Of a stretch of DNA of 64,000 bases, positions 10,828-22,804 are shown one piece after another. Every line of letters begins with the position of its first letter. Within the stretch, counting starts at the first letter, position 1. The position numbers were made by a program, and so were the translations under genes. The stretch is from Xylona heveae TC161. Its lineage: Eukaryota > Ascomycota > Xylonomycetes > Xylonales > Xylonaceae. Under the pieces are notes generated by a model. It searched no databases. It was not told the DNA's origin and saw nothing but the letters and a program-made list of their open reading frames with translations. The stretch spans positions 1-64,000 of the forward strand of contig NW_017264199.1 of NCBI RefSeq assembly GCF_001619985.1, in the 5' to 3' direction.

Positions 10828-11703
10828 GATGAGAAGGTCGATGACAATGAAGAAAAAGGGGGACAATTCAACGAAGGCGTAACGAGGCTTTCCTCTTGAT
10901 TTGAGATTCGAATCCGACCGTAGAAATCCAACAAAGGGTCGGCGACATGGCTGAATTTATGTTTTTCGGGAGCCCAGGTAAAGAAGCACTTTCAGTCTCC
11001 ACTTTTCGTCGCCCTCTAATGGCTTTTCTGTGGCTCTCGTGGCGCAATATTGGCTCTGTAACATTTTGCTTCTTTTGTCGCTCATGACACCTTTCAATCA
11101 TGGCAACGATCACCGTCTGCATGCAGTTCCATCACATCCTCGTGCCTGAATAACAGGGCCAGGGCGTAACTTTGTGTGGGTCGGCCCGCGGCGGCCGAAT
11201 CTTGACACAGCCGAGTTGACGAGTAGGGACCCTGAGGGCGTCAACGAGCTTCTCCTTTGAGTTTGGCTTATCCGCTCCAGCGCTGCAGATCACCAGAAAG
11301 TGGCGTCTCAAGTTCCATCAAAGTCGCATGAGGAGACTGCGATAGACAACGTGATGAGAGATAAGCGTATTAAACTTTAAGGTCCGCACACCGCTCTGCC
11401 CACGAGCCAAGCTAATCTCGGCAGGTCAAACAACCAGCTCGTCATAAACTGCCACTTCGATCTAGAGCTCCGCGCTCTTCGGACAACATTCGCTAACTTG
11501 GCTTGAACGAAAAACAGGGTCTGATGAGGGGTAAAGAGTATTGTGATGCCACTAGCTCTCTGCAGCTCGCGAGCCCACGTGCGAATGCTTGTGAAAGAGA
11601 AATCATATCATTGCTATCGTGGGCGAAACTATGGATAATCTATACATGTCCGATGGAACCAGGCGGAGCGATAATATGTCTTCGACATGCCAAGGCGCAT
11701 AAG
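10828..11703. promoter_or_regulatory. Intergenic, muramidase promoter side
   Basis: 876 bp lie between the muramidase start and the 3' end of DNA ligase, both on the minus strand. Near-random GC content and small overlapping frames only. A T-loop-like GATTCGAATCC near 10905 does not sit in a credible tRNA cloverleaf. No supported gene. Confidence 0.45.
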
Positions 11704-14700
11704 CTAGTATTCAAAGTCGTCGTCGACGGCAGGGCCCCGAGATTTTGTGATACTCTCTTGCTTTCGATACATTTCCGCAACCATTCGACTGCTTGTCGCT
11801 TGATCGGGCTTCTTGTCATCCCTTTGCTTTATGAAGCGCGGAAAACGCAGACTGATACCTTTACCGGTGCCGTCGCTGAGTTGATCGGCAGCGGCTTTAT
11901 AACGAGGACTTAAAGTCAAATCGGCTGTCTTGACTTCCCAGACAAACTTGGGCTCAAACCAAACGTCCGGCTGATCCTTGACAATATTCGAATGAGAGTA
12001 AAATGGCTTTGGCCGATCAATGGCGTACTGAGAAAGCTGGGAATGAAACTCTTCTAGAATTGCTTCTGAAAATCCCGTCCCGATATTACAAACAGTCTCG
12101 TACTGTTGCGAATTGGGATTGTAACACGCCAAAAGAAAGGCGCCGTAGACAGAAGTACGCTTTCCTCGGCCAAAATATGCGCCAAGCACGACGAGGTCCA
12201 ACGAGTCGCCAATGCCCGAAAGGTAATCCTTCTTGATCTATATGAAAGGGTTAGAAATGAATTTTTGGTAACGTCTGAGGGAAAAGAGTACCTTAAGCCA
12301 ATTCCTGCTTCGCTTGCTTGGCTCATAACCGCTCTCCTCTCCATCGAGCATCTTCACCATCAGCCCTTCGCATGAAGCCTTTACACTCTCGTCAAGCAAA
12401 TGCTGAATTTCTTCTAGGTCGTTCGTATTGCCAAACTGAGCAAAGGAGAACTCTCCTTCAACTTCTGAAAATGAGTTTCGCATCAGATCTCGACGCTCGT
12501 TGAGAGACTTCTTGACAAGAGCCTATGTCGTATTAGCTACTCTGCAAATTACAATGAATGTAGATGTACATACTTCGCCATTCAGAAATAGCAGATCAAA
12601 TGCAAAGACGCACACTTTTACCTTTACATCTTCAACCTTGACATCTTTTCGCTTTCGCGTCATGAGCTGCTGAAAAGGGAGCACCTTCTTCTTCTCCATA
12701 TCCCAAGCAACAGTCTCACAATCCAGAACAAAGCTTTGTGTTCCTTCTTTGACCCAAGTATTCAGCTTTGCCAGGACGTCCGGATACTTTTTTGACAAAT
12801 CCTCCGAATTTCTTGAGAATATCGCTGCCAAGCCATGACCTTGCGTTTTGCCCGAGGGACCATTGACCAGATATTGGTTGGTCGAATCCGGCGACACGTA
12901 GTGGATCTGCGCCCGTTCTCCATCGTATTTGTACTCACAAGTAAAGCTTTTACCTTCAAACCTATCAAGGACTTCGGTGATGGCTTTTGTTGGCTTCGCA
13001 AGCATGGGTTTGAGAGGCACACCTGGCTGTAACTTGCAGTTTTCGCGTAGTCTGAAGATACCGTGCTCCAACATTGCTGGGATAATTACCTCGTAGCTTG
13101 GAAGCTCACTATTGATCATGATCTTTCAGCTACAGCAAATTAATGATAGAGTATAGAACTATTCTTACCTGTAAACGGATTTTAATATTCCTTCACCTTG
13201 GGCGAGTTCGTCTGTACTTGGAAGTTTCTTCCCTTTGCTTTGTGTCTCATGGATAACCATGGCTTGTGCTAGAGCAACAAGGACTGTTTTCTCAGCGAGC
13301 CCAAGTCTCAGCTTCCCCTCAAGAGTCCGCACAATGAATTTAGCCTCACTGGGGCCTCCTTTGTCTTTTGTGATGTCAATCCCTTTGGAGCCTTTGCCTG
13401 CACCATTTGTATCAGCGGCTGATAGAAGTTTCTTAATTCCCGCAATCTTGCGTCCCTGAGCTCCCTGTCCTTCCGTTATCGCAATCGCCATCAAACCTTC
13501 CTGCACGCCCCGCACTGTTAGAGGCTTGGGCTTGAACATGGTAGGCTGATTCGATCGGCTTTTTGCTGCGACAAGGCCAAGATCGCCAATCTCATGCTGA
13601 TCAGCTTTGATAACAGCTAAACTTCTTCCCGTTGTCTCTCCAATAGCCTTCATAATCAACGATTCCCCAATGCCGAGTTCAATACCGGCATAGTCCGGGG
13701 CAAGTTTATTGATCATCAATTGCACCGTAGGGAGAAGATCTTGAGGTGTCAGACGAAGAACCTGACGGAGAAAGAGTGAGCAATGGGAGAGGATAATCAA
13801 GCGCTTCGTAGTCATTTCGATGAGAGAGAACGTCGTGCATAGCGCCGCATATGGCGTCGGCTCCCCTGGTTTCCAATCGGGGTAAGGGTCTTGGCCACTG
13901 TTTTGAAGCGTCGATTGGACCTTTTCCCGCGCCTTTTCGGCGATTTCTGGCTTAACATCCTCCTCTTCCGAGTCGTTCTCAATCTCCGCTTCCGAAGCAG
14001 AGTCCTCTTCAACGGGGGGTACAAGGTTTGGTGTCGTATCCATCGCTGCAGACACATCGTTGACATTTTTCAGTGTTGTCTGTTGTTTTGCTTGGCTTGA
14101 AGGAGATTGGCTGCGACGACGATCTCTGCCTGCGGTACCCGCAGATTTAGCTTTTCTTGGTTGGACCTTCTGAGGCTCTTCGGGTAATTTTCGCCGCAGC
14201 CGTTTCGTTGCTGGTTCCTCATCATCCTCATCGCGATCCGGTGTGTTTTCTTCTTTGATTAATGATCGTTTGGGAGATCTAGAAGAAGATCTAGACGAAG
14301 ATCGTCGGCGTTTTGAGGGGCCTGTGATCACCAAGTTTACATTAGCCATCCAATTCCTGAAAATGACACGCAAACGTTACTCTTACTTTTTACCTCAGAT
14401 ACACTTGGGGTCTCTTGATCGGATTCGGCTTTTACTGCTGCAATATTCTGGTGCGTATCGGTTTTCAGTCCATTTTCTTCTTCGAGAGCAGTTGTATCTC
14501 TTTTCGGCTGAAGGTTCTCTGCATTTGGGACTTTCGAATCAGCTGGATTATCGATAGCTGATTGATGTGATTTGGTGGAGAATGTAAGTTTCGACTGGCG
14601 TGGAGCGGCTGGCTGCGATCCGGCGGGCCGTCCAAAGAACTTGCTAAAAAGCAAAAGTTAATTGTGATCGTCAAGATCCTCGCATCATCGAGAAGTCCAA

Positions 14701-14770
14701 TAGAGGTGTCGCACTCCAAAGTTCGCTGTGCTGATCTAACGTACCCCAGTGTGGCTTGTTTTGGAGCCAT
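11704..14770 (-). CDS. cdc9: DNA ligase I (ATP-dependent, replicative)
   Basis: Seals Okazaki fragments and repair nicks in the nucleus. Six exons, 14745-14770, 14387-14643, 13169-14321, 12574-13108, 12292-12522 and 11704-12237, give 911 aa. The first intron splits the PCNA-binding PIP box QATLGKFF at residues 5-12. A long disordered, Arg/Ser- and acid-rich region (about 95-210) precedes the ligase N-terminal DNA-binding domain. The nucleotidyltransferase core holds the AMP-accepting Lys in EYKYDGERAQIH (about residue 539), motif IV CEGLMVKML, and motif V completed across the last intron (NWLK then IKKDYL). The OB-fold region contains GAYFGRGKRTSVYGAFL, ending in an acidic tail DDDFEY. All junctions are GT-AG and in phase. 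Length and order match fungal Cdc9/LIG1. Confidence 0.96.
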
Positions 14771-15881
14771 AGCCGTCTGGTATCCAGCTATATGTCTGTT
14801 ATGCAATTGCAAATAATCCAAACGGGGCCAGGGCGGATAGGGAAAGGGAGGCGCCAAAAAAGGTCGGAGGTTGTATGGTCGCCTATAATTTATATTTTTA
14901 GGTAGCAAAGACCGGGTAGAATTCAAGTAGATATAACTTCGCATCCCCTCAGCTCTGAATTTGCTAGGCAGCAACTGCAAGCAGCAAGTAACAACATGGA
15001 AAAGATGATCATTAACGGGGAAACGCGTAGAGGGAAAGTCGCGACGCGATTGCTATGACGATTACCTAATGATTTATTCTGTAATAATACTACCTGATAA
15101 GGAAATTCACTTCGGTACCTTCAAGGATGAATCATTTGCTGCCTGAACGGAAGTACCTCCCTCACTACTCGCGCTTGTATGGAGTGACTGCTATATATGA
15201 AAGTCACAGCGTTCCTCTCCAGTTCCCTTCTCCCGAGCCTTTTTTTCTCAAGGCCAGATATGGCGCAGCTGTTAGCCAGTCATTTACTGTCTTCTACAGA
15301 GTTGGCGCAATGTCGAATAGGGTCAAGAATATTATGTGGATCATGTATGATGGTTAATACACCGTCCTCAGCGAATCCTGATGCAGCTAGAAAGCACGCC
15401 TTCTGTCAAACTAATATTGCTCAAGATCTCGCGCTGCTATGACTTGCCCCGGAGGGATAGATCCCGCAGCCATCGGCAAACCAGAAGTCGTACAAGATTT
15501 CTGACGTCAATGGACAAACCCTATCTCCCCTTCATTTGATATCTCTGCCCCTGCTTCACTCCCCGCTCTACACTCCAGTAGAGACTTGCCCGGCTCATTC
15601 CTTTATCTTGTAACGCGATTGCTCATGGATGATATATCTCTGTTTAATTGTTCGCCTCTTCCGGCTCCGCCTTACCCTTGCAAATTGAAGGACCTTTGTT
15701 GCTGACAGTTCTGCTATTAATCAAATGCTTTTGAGACTCTATTTTGCGACTGAAGTCCTGAGCTCCCATCGAAATTTCTGAAAGAATGATGCTCAACAGA
15801 AAAGTATAACGAGGCTTCCCGCGACTCAAGATACCCTCGGCCACGGATCCACCGCTGAGGCCAGCCGACAGGCCCTTACCT
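14771..15881. promoter_or_regulatory. Divergent intergenic region, DNA ligase / riboflavin-kinase-like gene
   Basis: About 1.1 kb separate the two start codons. Several short frames exist but none has domain-like sequence or good start context. Presumably it carries both promoters and 5' UTRs. I could not place an MCB-type replication element with confidence. Confidence 0.45.
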
Positions 15882-17567
15882 ATGTCTAACGCAAGTGGTA
15901 GAAATGGGCCCTATACAAATGGAAGTCTACCACAAATCAATCGATCATCTGCAGAAGAAGATGCCTTGGCAGATCAGACGAACAACCTCCATTTGGGCCC
16001 AAGCCATCAGACCACCTTCCCCGGCGCCAACCCTAACTCTTCAGCGCCACCGCCAAGGAACATTTCCCTAAACAGGAGCACTTGGCTGACTGCTACGCCG
16101 GACCAGTCCAAATGGAAGCATGCCATGGAAGAGGCTCGTCACTTCGCTGGAGGCTTGGTAACGCATCCGCACGAGTCTACTAAGCATTTTACTATCCTGC
16201 GTCACTCCCATGGTCTCGTTTTCTACAAAGGTCCATCCACGTCCCTTGCCATTACTATTTTCTCTGATCAACCGCTACCAGCCGATCGGCGGCTGTGGTT
16301 GCAACTTAAAGGCTGGACTGGCAAAGCTGGAATGAAGGTCAAAGGTCTTTTCCGGACCAATGGTAATTGGATCAATGTGACTCCTACGAATCGAGCGACT
16401 CCTTCAGCGCTGCCGCCAACAGATGAACGTGCCTGGCAACGTGACATTAAAAGGTTCTTGGAAAAAGCGCCCAAGGAAGCCCGCACACACAAAATCCGAG
16501 AGACAGATGTCCTACGCATTCCGGCCGAGGCCGAGGATGGATACTACCGTATTGTCATGACTTGTGGCAACGATAGATCAGTCCTCTGCCCTAGTCCGGT
16601 GTTTCGCTTGGCCTCGACGTCAACATCCGCTAGCTCTGTCAAAGGTTCCTCCCTGGCAACGCTACCCGTTGAGGTTGGTATCAATGTGCTATCGAGCATG
16701 GCGAAAGGCGCTGCCGGAAATGCCATTTCCCCCATCACAAGCCAAGCAGCCCAATATGCGCCGCCCTCATGGGCCACACAAACTGCATCAGTTGCTTATG
16801 ATGCAAGTGCAATGAGCAACAAAATAGATGCAGCGAATGAACAATATGATACGCGGCGTGATGATGCAGTGAAACAAGCCTTATCCTGTCCATACAATGA
16901 AATTACAAGGGCATGCGTTGTGGGAGAGGAAAACGGTCCACAATCTCCGTATCCGCTAAAGTTAGAGAGTGGAATAGTCCGGGGCACAGGGCGGGGCGCT
17001 GCAGAGCTCGGATTTCCAACAGCAAATCTGGGTATTCGGCCTGAAAGCCTCTACATTCGCCTCTCCGGCGTATATTTTGGCTGGGGCCTTATAAAGTCCC
17101 GTGATAAGAAAGACTTTCTCGAAGGATGGAAACAAGCAATCATATCTGTCGCTCAATGCCCTTACAATGGACCGGACGTCGTGCCCCGTCAGGTAATCAA
17201 AGTCCATTTGATTGACGACTTTCAAGGTCACCAATTTTTTGATGCAAAGCTCTCTTTGATTATCATGGGCTTTCTACGGCCTTTCATCTCTTACGACAGG
17301 ATCGAAGCATTCCTTCACGAAACTCACCGAGATATTGCAATAACCCATCGCAGCCTCGAAAGGCCGGCGTGGACTCCTGAAGCGACCATCAATCAAATCA
17401 ACCATTCTCAAAGCAGTCGGTCGGCGACGGACCGATATGTTGATTTTCGACAGAATTCCCAGAAGCTCATGGATGCTGTACCACTCCATAAGGCTGGAGT
17501 TAGGACAGGCGGCGCAAGCTATAAGGACCAAATGGTCGGTCGGGGCGGTCTATACATCTTACGCTAG
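15882..17567 (+). CDS. Fungal protein with C-terminal riboflavin-kinase-like domain
   Basis: An intronless 561-aa protein. The N-terminal 30-250 residues form a conserved-looking globular region I do not recognise (for example WKHAMEEARHFAGGLV and LVFYKGPSTSLAITIF). Residues about 250-350 are Ser/Ala-rich linker. The C-terminal part resembles flavokinase: GIVRGTGRGAAELGFPTANL (PTAN at about 379-382) binds ATP/Mg in true enzymes, then LSGVYFGWG, and KVHLIDDFQGHQFFDAKL with IIMGFLRPF. The position of the catalytic Glu of riboflavin kinases (Glu in the E-x-H-I stretch of the human enzyme) is Lys here (VIKVHL), and the preceding NPYY-like motif reads CPYN. Catalysis is therefore doubtful and this may be a non-catalytic flavin- or nucleotide-binding relative. 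A short separate FMN1-type gene would be expected elsewhere in the genome. Confidence 0.75.
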   Translation: MSNASGRNGPYTNGSLPQINRSSAEEDALADQTNNLHLGPSHQTTFPGANPNSSAPPPRNISLNRSTWLTATPDQSKWKHAMEEARHFAGGLVTHPHESTKHFTILRHSHGLVFYKGPSTSLAITIFSDQPLPADRRLWLQLKGWTGKAGMKVKGLFRTNGNWINVTPTNRATPSALPPTDERAWQRDIKRFLEKAPKEARTHKIRETDVLRIPAEAEDGYYRIVMTCGNDRSVLCPSPVFRLASTSTSASSVKGSSLATLPVEVGINVLSSMAKGAAGNAISPITSQAAQYAPPSWATQTASVAYDASAMSNKIDAANEQYDTRRDDAVKQALSCPYNEITRACVVGEENGPQSPYPLKLESGIVRGTGRGAAELGFPTANLGIRPESLYIRLSGVYFGWGLIKSRDKKDFLEGWKQAIISVAQCPYNGPDVVPRQVIKVHLIDDFQGHQFFDAKLSLIIMGFLRPFISYDRIEAFLHETHRDIAITHRSLERPAWTPEATINQINHSQSSRSATDRYVDFRQNSQKLMDAVPLHKAGVRTGGASYKDQMVGRGGLYILR

Positions 17568-17753
17568 TATTAATTTCGGCCTTTCTTGCATAGGTTAGTT
17601 TTGTTTATCGGGACTGTGGAAAGAGACTTTCAAGTAATTGTCCAGTTGCATTATACCTAGTCTTTATTGATGAATTCACTCTATATAGTAGTCGGAAAGG
17701 CGCCAATGCAAACTATGTTATTCCAACCAAAGGATCTTTTTTACTTTAGCAGA

Positions 17754-18616
17754 TCACATGTTACTTTCCAGGTTGTTCATACAGCGCCATGCACTTTCTG
17801 CTGCTAGCTTTGTTTCTGTTCTCAGACCTTCCAGTCTTGCACAGTCTGCAAAGCCATGCTTCCATCGATCCCACCTTACCCGATCAACCAAAGCTTGATT
17901 GTCTTTCTTATTCTCTCGATCAATATCCAATTTCGTCCATTGGTAAAGTTCCTCTCCCATGATTTGTACCCATGCCTCAGCAGCTGGAACATGGTAGTCT
18001 AGTTCCTCGCGTCTCAATCTCTCGTTTTCCTCGTCAAACACTCTATAGAACGTCCACAGACCATAGCTTTCAAGAGAACATGCATGTAGTTGAGTGAGAT
18101 ATGCAACAAAGGCATTGAGACGAATCCAGGCTTGGATTGATTTGGTTTTTTCTTTCTCGTTGTTATTGTGCTTCTCCGGCCCTATAACAAAGAAATTGGA
18201 GTAAGCTTAACAAAGAGCTTCCTAGATAGGTCTATGGAAAGAAACTAACCATTGAACTTTTCTCGTACACTACATGCTATTTCATAATAAAACTTTTTCG
18301 ATGCTTGACCAGGGAGTTGTGAAGTGAACGAGACGACTACCTGTGCCAGATCAGGTGGTTGAAGGGGGGAAGTAGTGGCAGCATCAAGTAAGATAGCTTG
18401 AAATAAGATCAAGGATTCCTCTGGATCTGATTTTGATTTGACGAATGTGGCAATTGATGATGCAGCACGTTGCTGGCTAGATGAGTCAGAGGGATAGAGT
18501 CCTTCTAAGGCTTCTAGGAGGTTGCGTTGGATGTGGAGATCTTCGACGAGGTCGGGCTCGCCAGCAAAGTCATCTTGCCAGTCTTTTAGGTACTTTGCAC
18601 TCCACTGGTCCATCAT
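17754..18616 (-). CDS. DUF3632 family protein
   Basis: A small cytosolic-looking helical protein of 264 aa from exons 18250-18616 and 17754-18181 (phase 1, GTTAGT donor, TTATAG acceptor). The order of landmarks fits the fungus-specific DUF3632 family: an N-terminal helix pair with LYPSDSSSQQRAASSIATFV, a central helix AWIRLNAFVAYLTQLHA, then LDYHVPAAEAWVQIMGEELY and a C-terminal helix. There is no signal peptide, membrane helix or catalytic motif. Function of the family is unknown. Members are often multicopy and variable between strains. It is divergent from the HNH gene 440 bp away. Confidence 0.75.
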
Positions 18617-19057
18617 TCCTTGAATTATATAGAGTTAATGTAGTTTTGGTCAGGCTTAAAATCGTCCCAGCAAGGATGTTACCGACCATCGAATGGTACA
18701 TGGCCTAACCATCTCTTTACAGGACCTTTTCCTGATCTGCTCTATAAGGGTTCATCTTTGTAATTTATGAGATCAAGCAGAGATTACAACCTAGTAAAGC
18801 TGTCTCTAATATGATTGTGCAATGAAATTTTGAAGGATTTGCTCCCTTTATTTCTCTAAACTCTAATTCTTGGTTGTTGAGTTTATTCACCCTTTCTCTA
18901 TTTAGAACATGTCATTTAATAATGATCTACGTTCGCTACAAACTCGCCTATTATAGTAGTGAAGCTAGCATAAGCAGGAACTCCACGTCATCCATGAGGT
19001 ATCTATTCTATAGTTTAGCTTCTGGTAGCATACACTCAATCCCAAAAACAGACTCAA
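18617..19057. promoter_or_regulatory. Divergent promoter, DUF3632 / HNH genes
   Basis: A 441-bp AT-rich spacer between two start codons. No gene is supported within it. The plus-strand frame of 63 codons at 18874 lacks domain character. Confidence 0.45.
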
Positions 19058-20360
19058 ATGGCTGATTTTCGTCATCACTCATCCTTGAAGTACATTCTGG
19101 GTTTTCCTTCATCATGCATGGTCACGGAATCCGAATCGAAATTAGCAAGAAGCCTTTTTCAACAATTGATGGACCGGTATGAACCTACCCAGTCCACACG
19201 GAAGCCATACAATTCTAAAATGTTGATACACATGACCTACAATTACATGCAATCAAAAGATGAATTCTTGTTTATTTTCTTTCACTATATCAACGAAAAT
19301 CTATCTAGCAGTAATCTTGAGGGGTCGGAAAGTGGCTTTGCTACTATCCTCTCACACGTCTTTACCTTGTGGAATGACGAGAATCAGCTTCTGCTTGCTC
19401 ACAAAATTGATTCATTTGCCGATTTTCTCTTGAATAATTTCTTCATGCCACGTAAGAGATTTGATAGTTACCAAATATTTCGCGGTAATACGCTAATACC
19501 ACTAATCTAGTTAAAGCCTTATCTGCAAAGACCCCTCAGCCGACACCGATAGCTCTGTCTACCATGCAGACCTCCATTCCTTTAGGAACTACAGAGCGAA
19601 TCTCGAATCTACGCCAGCAATGTTTATCCCGTGATAGACACCGTTGTGTTATTACATACAAATTTGACAGAGACGAGGCAACGAAACGTTTGAAGCGAGA
19701 TGCTGAAAGTGCTGTGGACGATGATTCGCGTCCTCTTCAGAATGTACCGTGGGATCACCTAGTGCCACTTGAAGTGGCACATATTATGCCCCATTCCATA
19801 ATGTCTATTTCTCCGGGCACCACCGAACTTGTAAGCCTTGTACTTGGATTCCTGAATGCGAGTACTAACATTTTTCCTTCCAGACTGATGCAAAGAAAGC
19901 TGTACTTCAGATAATTAACATGTTTGACTCTGGATTAATCCATCTAATCGACGGGCCAAACATCGATTCCCCACAGAATGCAATTACACTCACGCTCGAA
20001 TATCACCGGTCGTTTGGTTCATTCAAAATATTCTTTGAGGCAACGCAAGATCCAGCTACTCCACACACGTATAAGATTGACTCAACCGAAACCAAGCGCC
20101 CTCTTCGACATCCAATCTTTCCAATAACACGAACTCTTTCTTTAAGCCCAGGCCGTACAGTTGACCCACCATCACCACGCTTGCTTGCTGTTCATGCTGC
20201 AATAGCTCATATTTTGGCATTAAGTGCAGCTGGTAACTACATTGATAGTGTTCTCCGGGATGCTGAGATGCTAGCTATAGAATCAGATGGATCCACTCAC
20301 CTAGCAGAACTTATAACGCTAAGGTTAAACGGCTGGCTAAAAGTACAGAGGGTATTCTAA
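19058..20360 (+). CDS. HNH_2-type nuclease domain protein
   Basis: A 396-aa protein from exons 19058-19451, 19511-19830 and 19884-20360, all junctions GT-AG and in phase. The N-terminal 150 residues are helical and unassigned. The central domain fits fungal HNH_2 proteins: CLSRDRHRCVIT (residues about 170-180), LEVAHIMPHS with the general-base His region, and a final NMFDSGL...DSPQNAITLTLEYH stretch giving the Asn and the last His. The C-terminal 90 residues follow FGSFKIFFE and end in a helix-rich tail. Many fungal genomes hold dozens of these genes, with unknown role. The strong HNH core and clean introns argue for a working gene. The nuclease target is unknown. Confidence 0.82.
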
Positions 20361-21227
20361 TCTTATGTATAATTATTATTGAGATACAAATGTAACATTT
20401 AATGAGCCATGATGTGTTAAGCTACCGATTTTCCGATCGGTTCCTGCGTACAATTTTTGTGTGAAAAAACCATGTCTTAAATAAATGATATGGTCCAACA
20501 TTCGGGAGGATGATGTTCCGCGGTCAAAGCGCCCGATCACCTAAGACTTAAAACAGCAGAGCAACGTCTGCCAAGCGTAGAATTCAACGTGATATGAGCC
20601 GCGAGGAATGGCATTATTGCGCTCTTGAACCAGCAGAGTTGCTTGGCGCCCTTGGCGCGGACGGGTGGGCCAGAATGCTGGGGAAACCCACGGGGAAAGA
20701 AGGCCGAAAGTCGAGAGCTGTGCCACAACCGACAGGGAACTTCCTCTGACAGAAACCCCTCAAAACAGTTATGCACACAGTGGAAATACGAGTCCTTAAC
20801 TGCTGATACAAGATTCTGCGCCCTTGTTTGCGCTCAACCCCTCATTCCGTCCATTCTTGCCTTCTATCTCACATCGCCTTCTATCCGAAGTCGGCCCAGC
20901 TGCCTAAATCTCTGTGATTGGCTCAATCGGCTCATAGAGGTCTTTTCGTCCTCTTAACCCCAGCTCAAGGTAGAGCATGAAGTCCAAATGCTGGAGTTTC
21001 GCGGCTGACAATTTTCTGCAAGATGACACCAATTCTGGAATCCTTCTTCAACGGTATTGATTGGGTAAGGTGGAGACGCTTGGCTTTCATAAATTAAGTG
21101 CTCCCCTCACCTGCCAGGTCTCGGAGCTCTTACAATCCGGTGCGTTTGAGCATTTTAGTCCTATTCATCTCAATAGTCTGCGCTCTGGCATCTTGAAAGT
21201 ATATCTTTTGTTGCTCAATCTCTCAGC
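20361..21227. other. Intergenic region upstream of GPI-type gene
   Basis: 867 bp. Open frames on both strands at 20540-20960 overlap each other and have no domain-like content. The right 250 bp presumably form the promoter and 5' UTR of the secreted protein gene. Confidence 0.45.
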
Positions 21228-22330
21228 ATGATTTCGAAATACGGCAGCAGCCCATTTTTGGTTCTGATACTTTGTTCTTCGTTCATCGTTCCTCTACACG
21301 CTCAATCCTCAGCGCCAGTGATTGGCGACAATCTCGTTGGCTGTGACCAAGTTGGCTGTCCACAAGCCAATTATGATACACAGTGCAGTGTTGCGGATGA
21401 AACTTACCATGCGATTGGAGTAGCCTCCCACAGAACTCCATTCAGCACAGAAAATATTACGTGGACAGTCGCACAACAGATGCTTGATCAGGGCTCTGCG
21501 GAACATCCCCAAACCATCAGAAAAGAGTTTTACTTTGGCAGCACTCCAGGATTTAGTTTGATGTCTAAATCCTCACCATATGAAGGCTGTGCTCTCTTTT
21601 TCCCCGATTTTGATCCGCCGGACAACCCTCTATTCAATTCAAGTTCATGCAATTCTACTCTGGGAAGCACCTGTGTTCAAGCACTCTACAATCAGGCTAC
21701 TACCTTTTTGTCTAAAGCGCAGAACAACGAGACCAGTTTAAACATCTGCAACGCACTGGGAACCGAGCTTCGAGAAAATGCTCCCTTGTATTGCCAAGAT
21801 TCTGCTGGACGAAATTCAACTTGGGAGACTTTGGACGTCAGGCGTAAGTATCAATCTTTTCCCTCGTCGATTTTCGCAACACGAACTCATTTCTTTGCGT
21901 CTAAATTCAACAACACGCATTTATGTACCTTATAGCCCATGCAGATTTATTAGAATTGACTGAAATTTCAATAGCTCTCACCGGCTCAAATGCTTCATCT
22001 CCAATCAGTTTTGAGCAAAACGCCACCTCAAATTGTTGGCCTACTCTACCGAAAAGAAATGAATTACGTCCAATGTTCTCCTATAATTTATCAGGCCAGG
22101 CTATTGCCTCCGCTGTGAACAGGATAACGCCAATACTTACCGTATTTTTCTCTAGCGACAAGGCGCATCAAGACAACATTCTCAGCCATCCGGACGGTAA
22201 CTTTTTATGCCTTAAACCCATGGAATCTATGAAAGGGGCACAACCCAATCAAGCGCTTTCTTTGGGAAAAGGCGTAGAGACTATGCATCTAGGAACGTTA
22301 TTAGTTGCAATTCTGTTCTTTTTAATGTAG
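21228..22330 (+). CDS. Secreted, probably GPI-anchored cell-surface protein
   Basis: A 333-aa protein with an N-terminal signal peptide (FLVLILCSSFIVPLHAQ) and a C-terminal hydrophobic tail (LGTLLVAILFFLM) typical of GPI-anchor addition. The mature part is rich in Cys and N-glycosylation sequons (NSS, NST, NET, NAS, NAT, NLS). The GCDQVGCP start and the NCWPTLP stretch look like conserved anchor points of a fungal extracellular family I cannot name. Exons are 21228-21843 and 21945-22330. Three AG sites within 40 bp (21935, 21944, 21974) all keep the frame, so the acceptor is uncertain by up to 13 residues. I chose GCAG at 21944. No enzymatic motif is seen. Confidence 0.72.
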
Positions 22331-22804
22331 TTTATTTGTTTTAGCAACCGAAAACACGTTTGTTTGACTCTAATCTGGTTTTTCGAGGTTTCCATCTATA
22401 TAGATGAACAATCATGCAATAGAGTCAGTAATGTATTTTATCATGACAATTGTTAAATTGGAGGTTGGGTGGCGACAACGCATGAGAAAAGTCAGTTTGA
22501 GGAAATCCAGGCAGGAGTAGTAAGCTACATCTACGAATACCATTAAAGAATGCCAAAGATGCGCGAAAAGCTTCGTGCGTGTTTTCTCGCGTGTCTGGGC
22601 GGTAGATTCAAAACGAGGTTGAGCTACTTCAAGTAACGAAGTGTCATTAGAAAAGCAAGTGGAACAATGCATTGAATTCGTAAGCTCATTCGGTATATTT
22701 CTAAATCTATAGCGTTGAGCTGTGTCTAAGCCACGTGAAATGGTGTAATATGAGAGTGATGGAAATATTTGGTTCAAGGTTCTTTTGGCGTTGAATGAAG
22801 AGAA
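22331..22804. other. Convergent 3' intergenic region
   Basis: This lies between the stop codons of the GPI-type gene and AsnRS. A 121-codon minus-strand frame here lies downstream of the AsnRS stop and is most likely 3' UTR. No supported gene. Confidence 0.5.

Noticed and set aside
10868-11122. Minus-strand frame and a tRNA-like GATTCGAATCC near 10905
   Set aside because: No acceptor stem, D-arm or anticodon arm can be drawn around it, and the frame is not protein-like.
22412-22777. 121-codon minus-strand frame downstream of AsnRS
   Set aside because: Lies in the convergent 3' region; no family character; likely 3' UTR.
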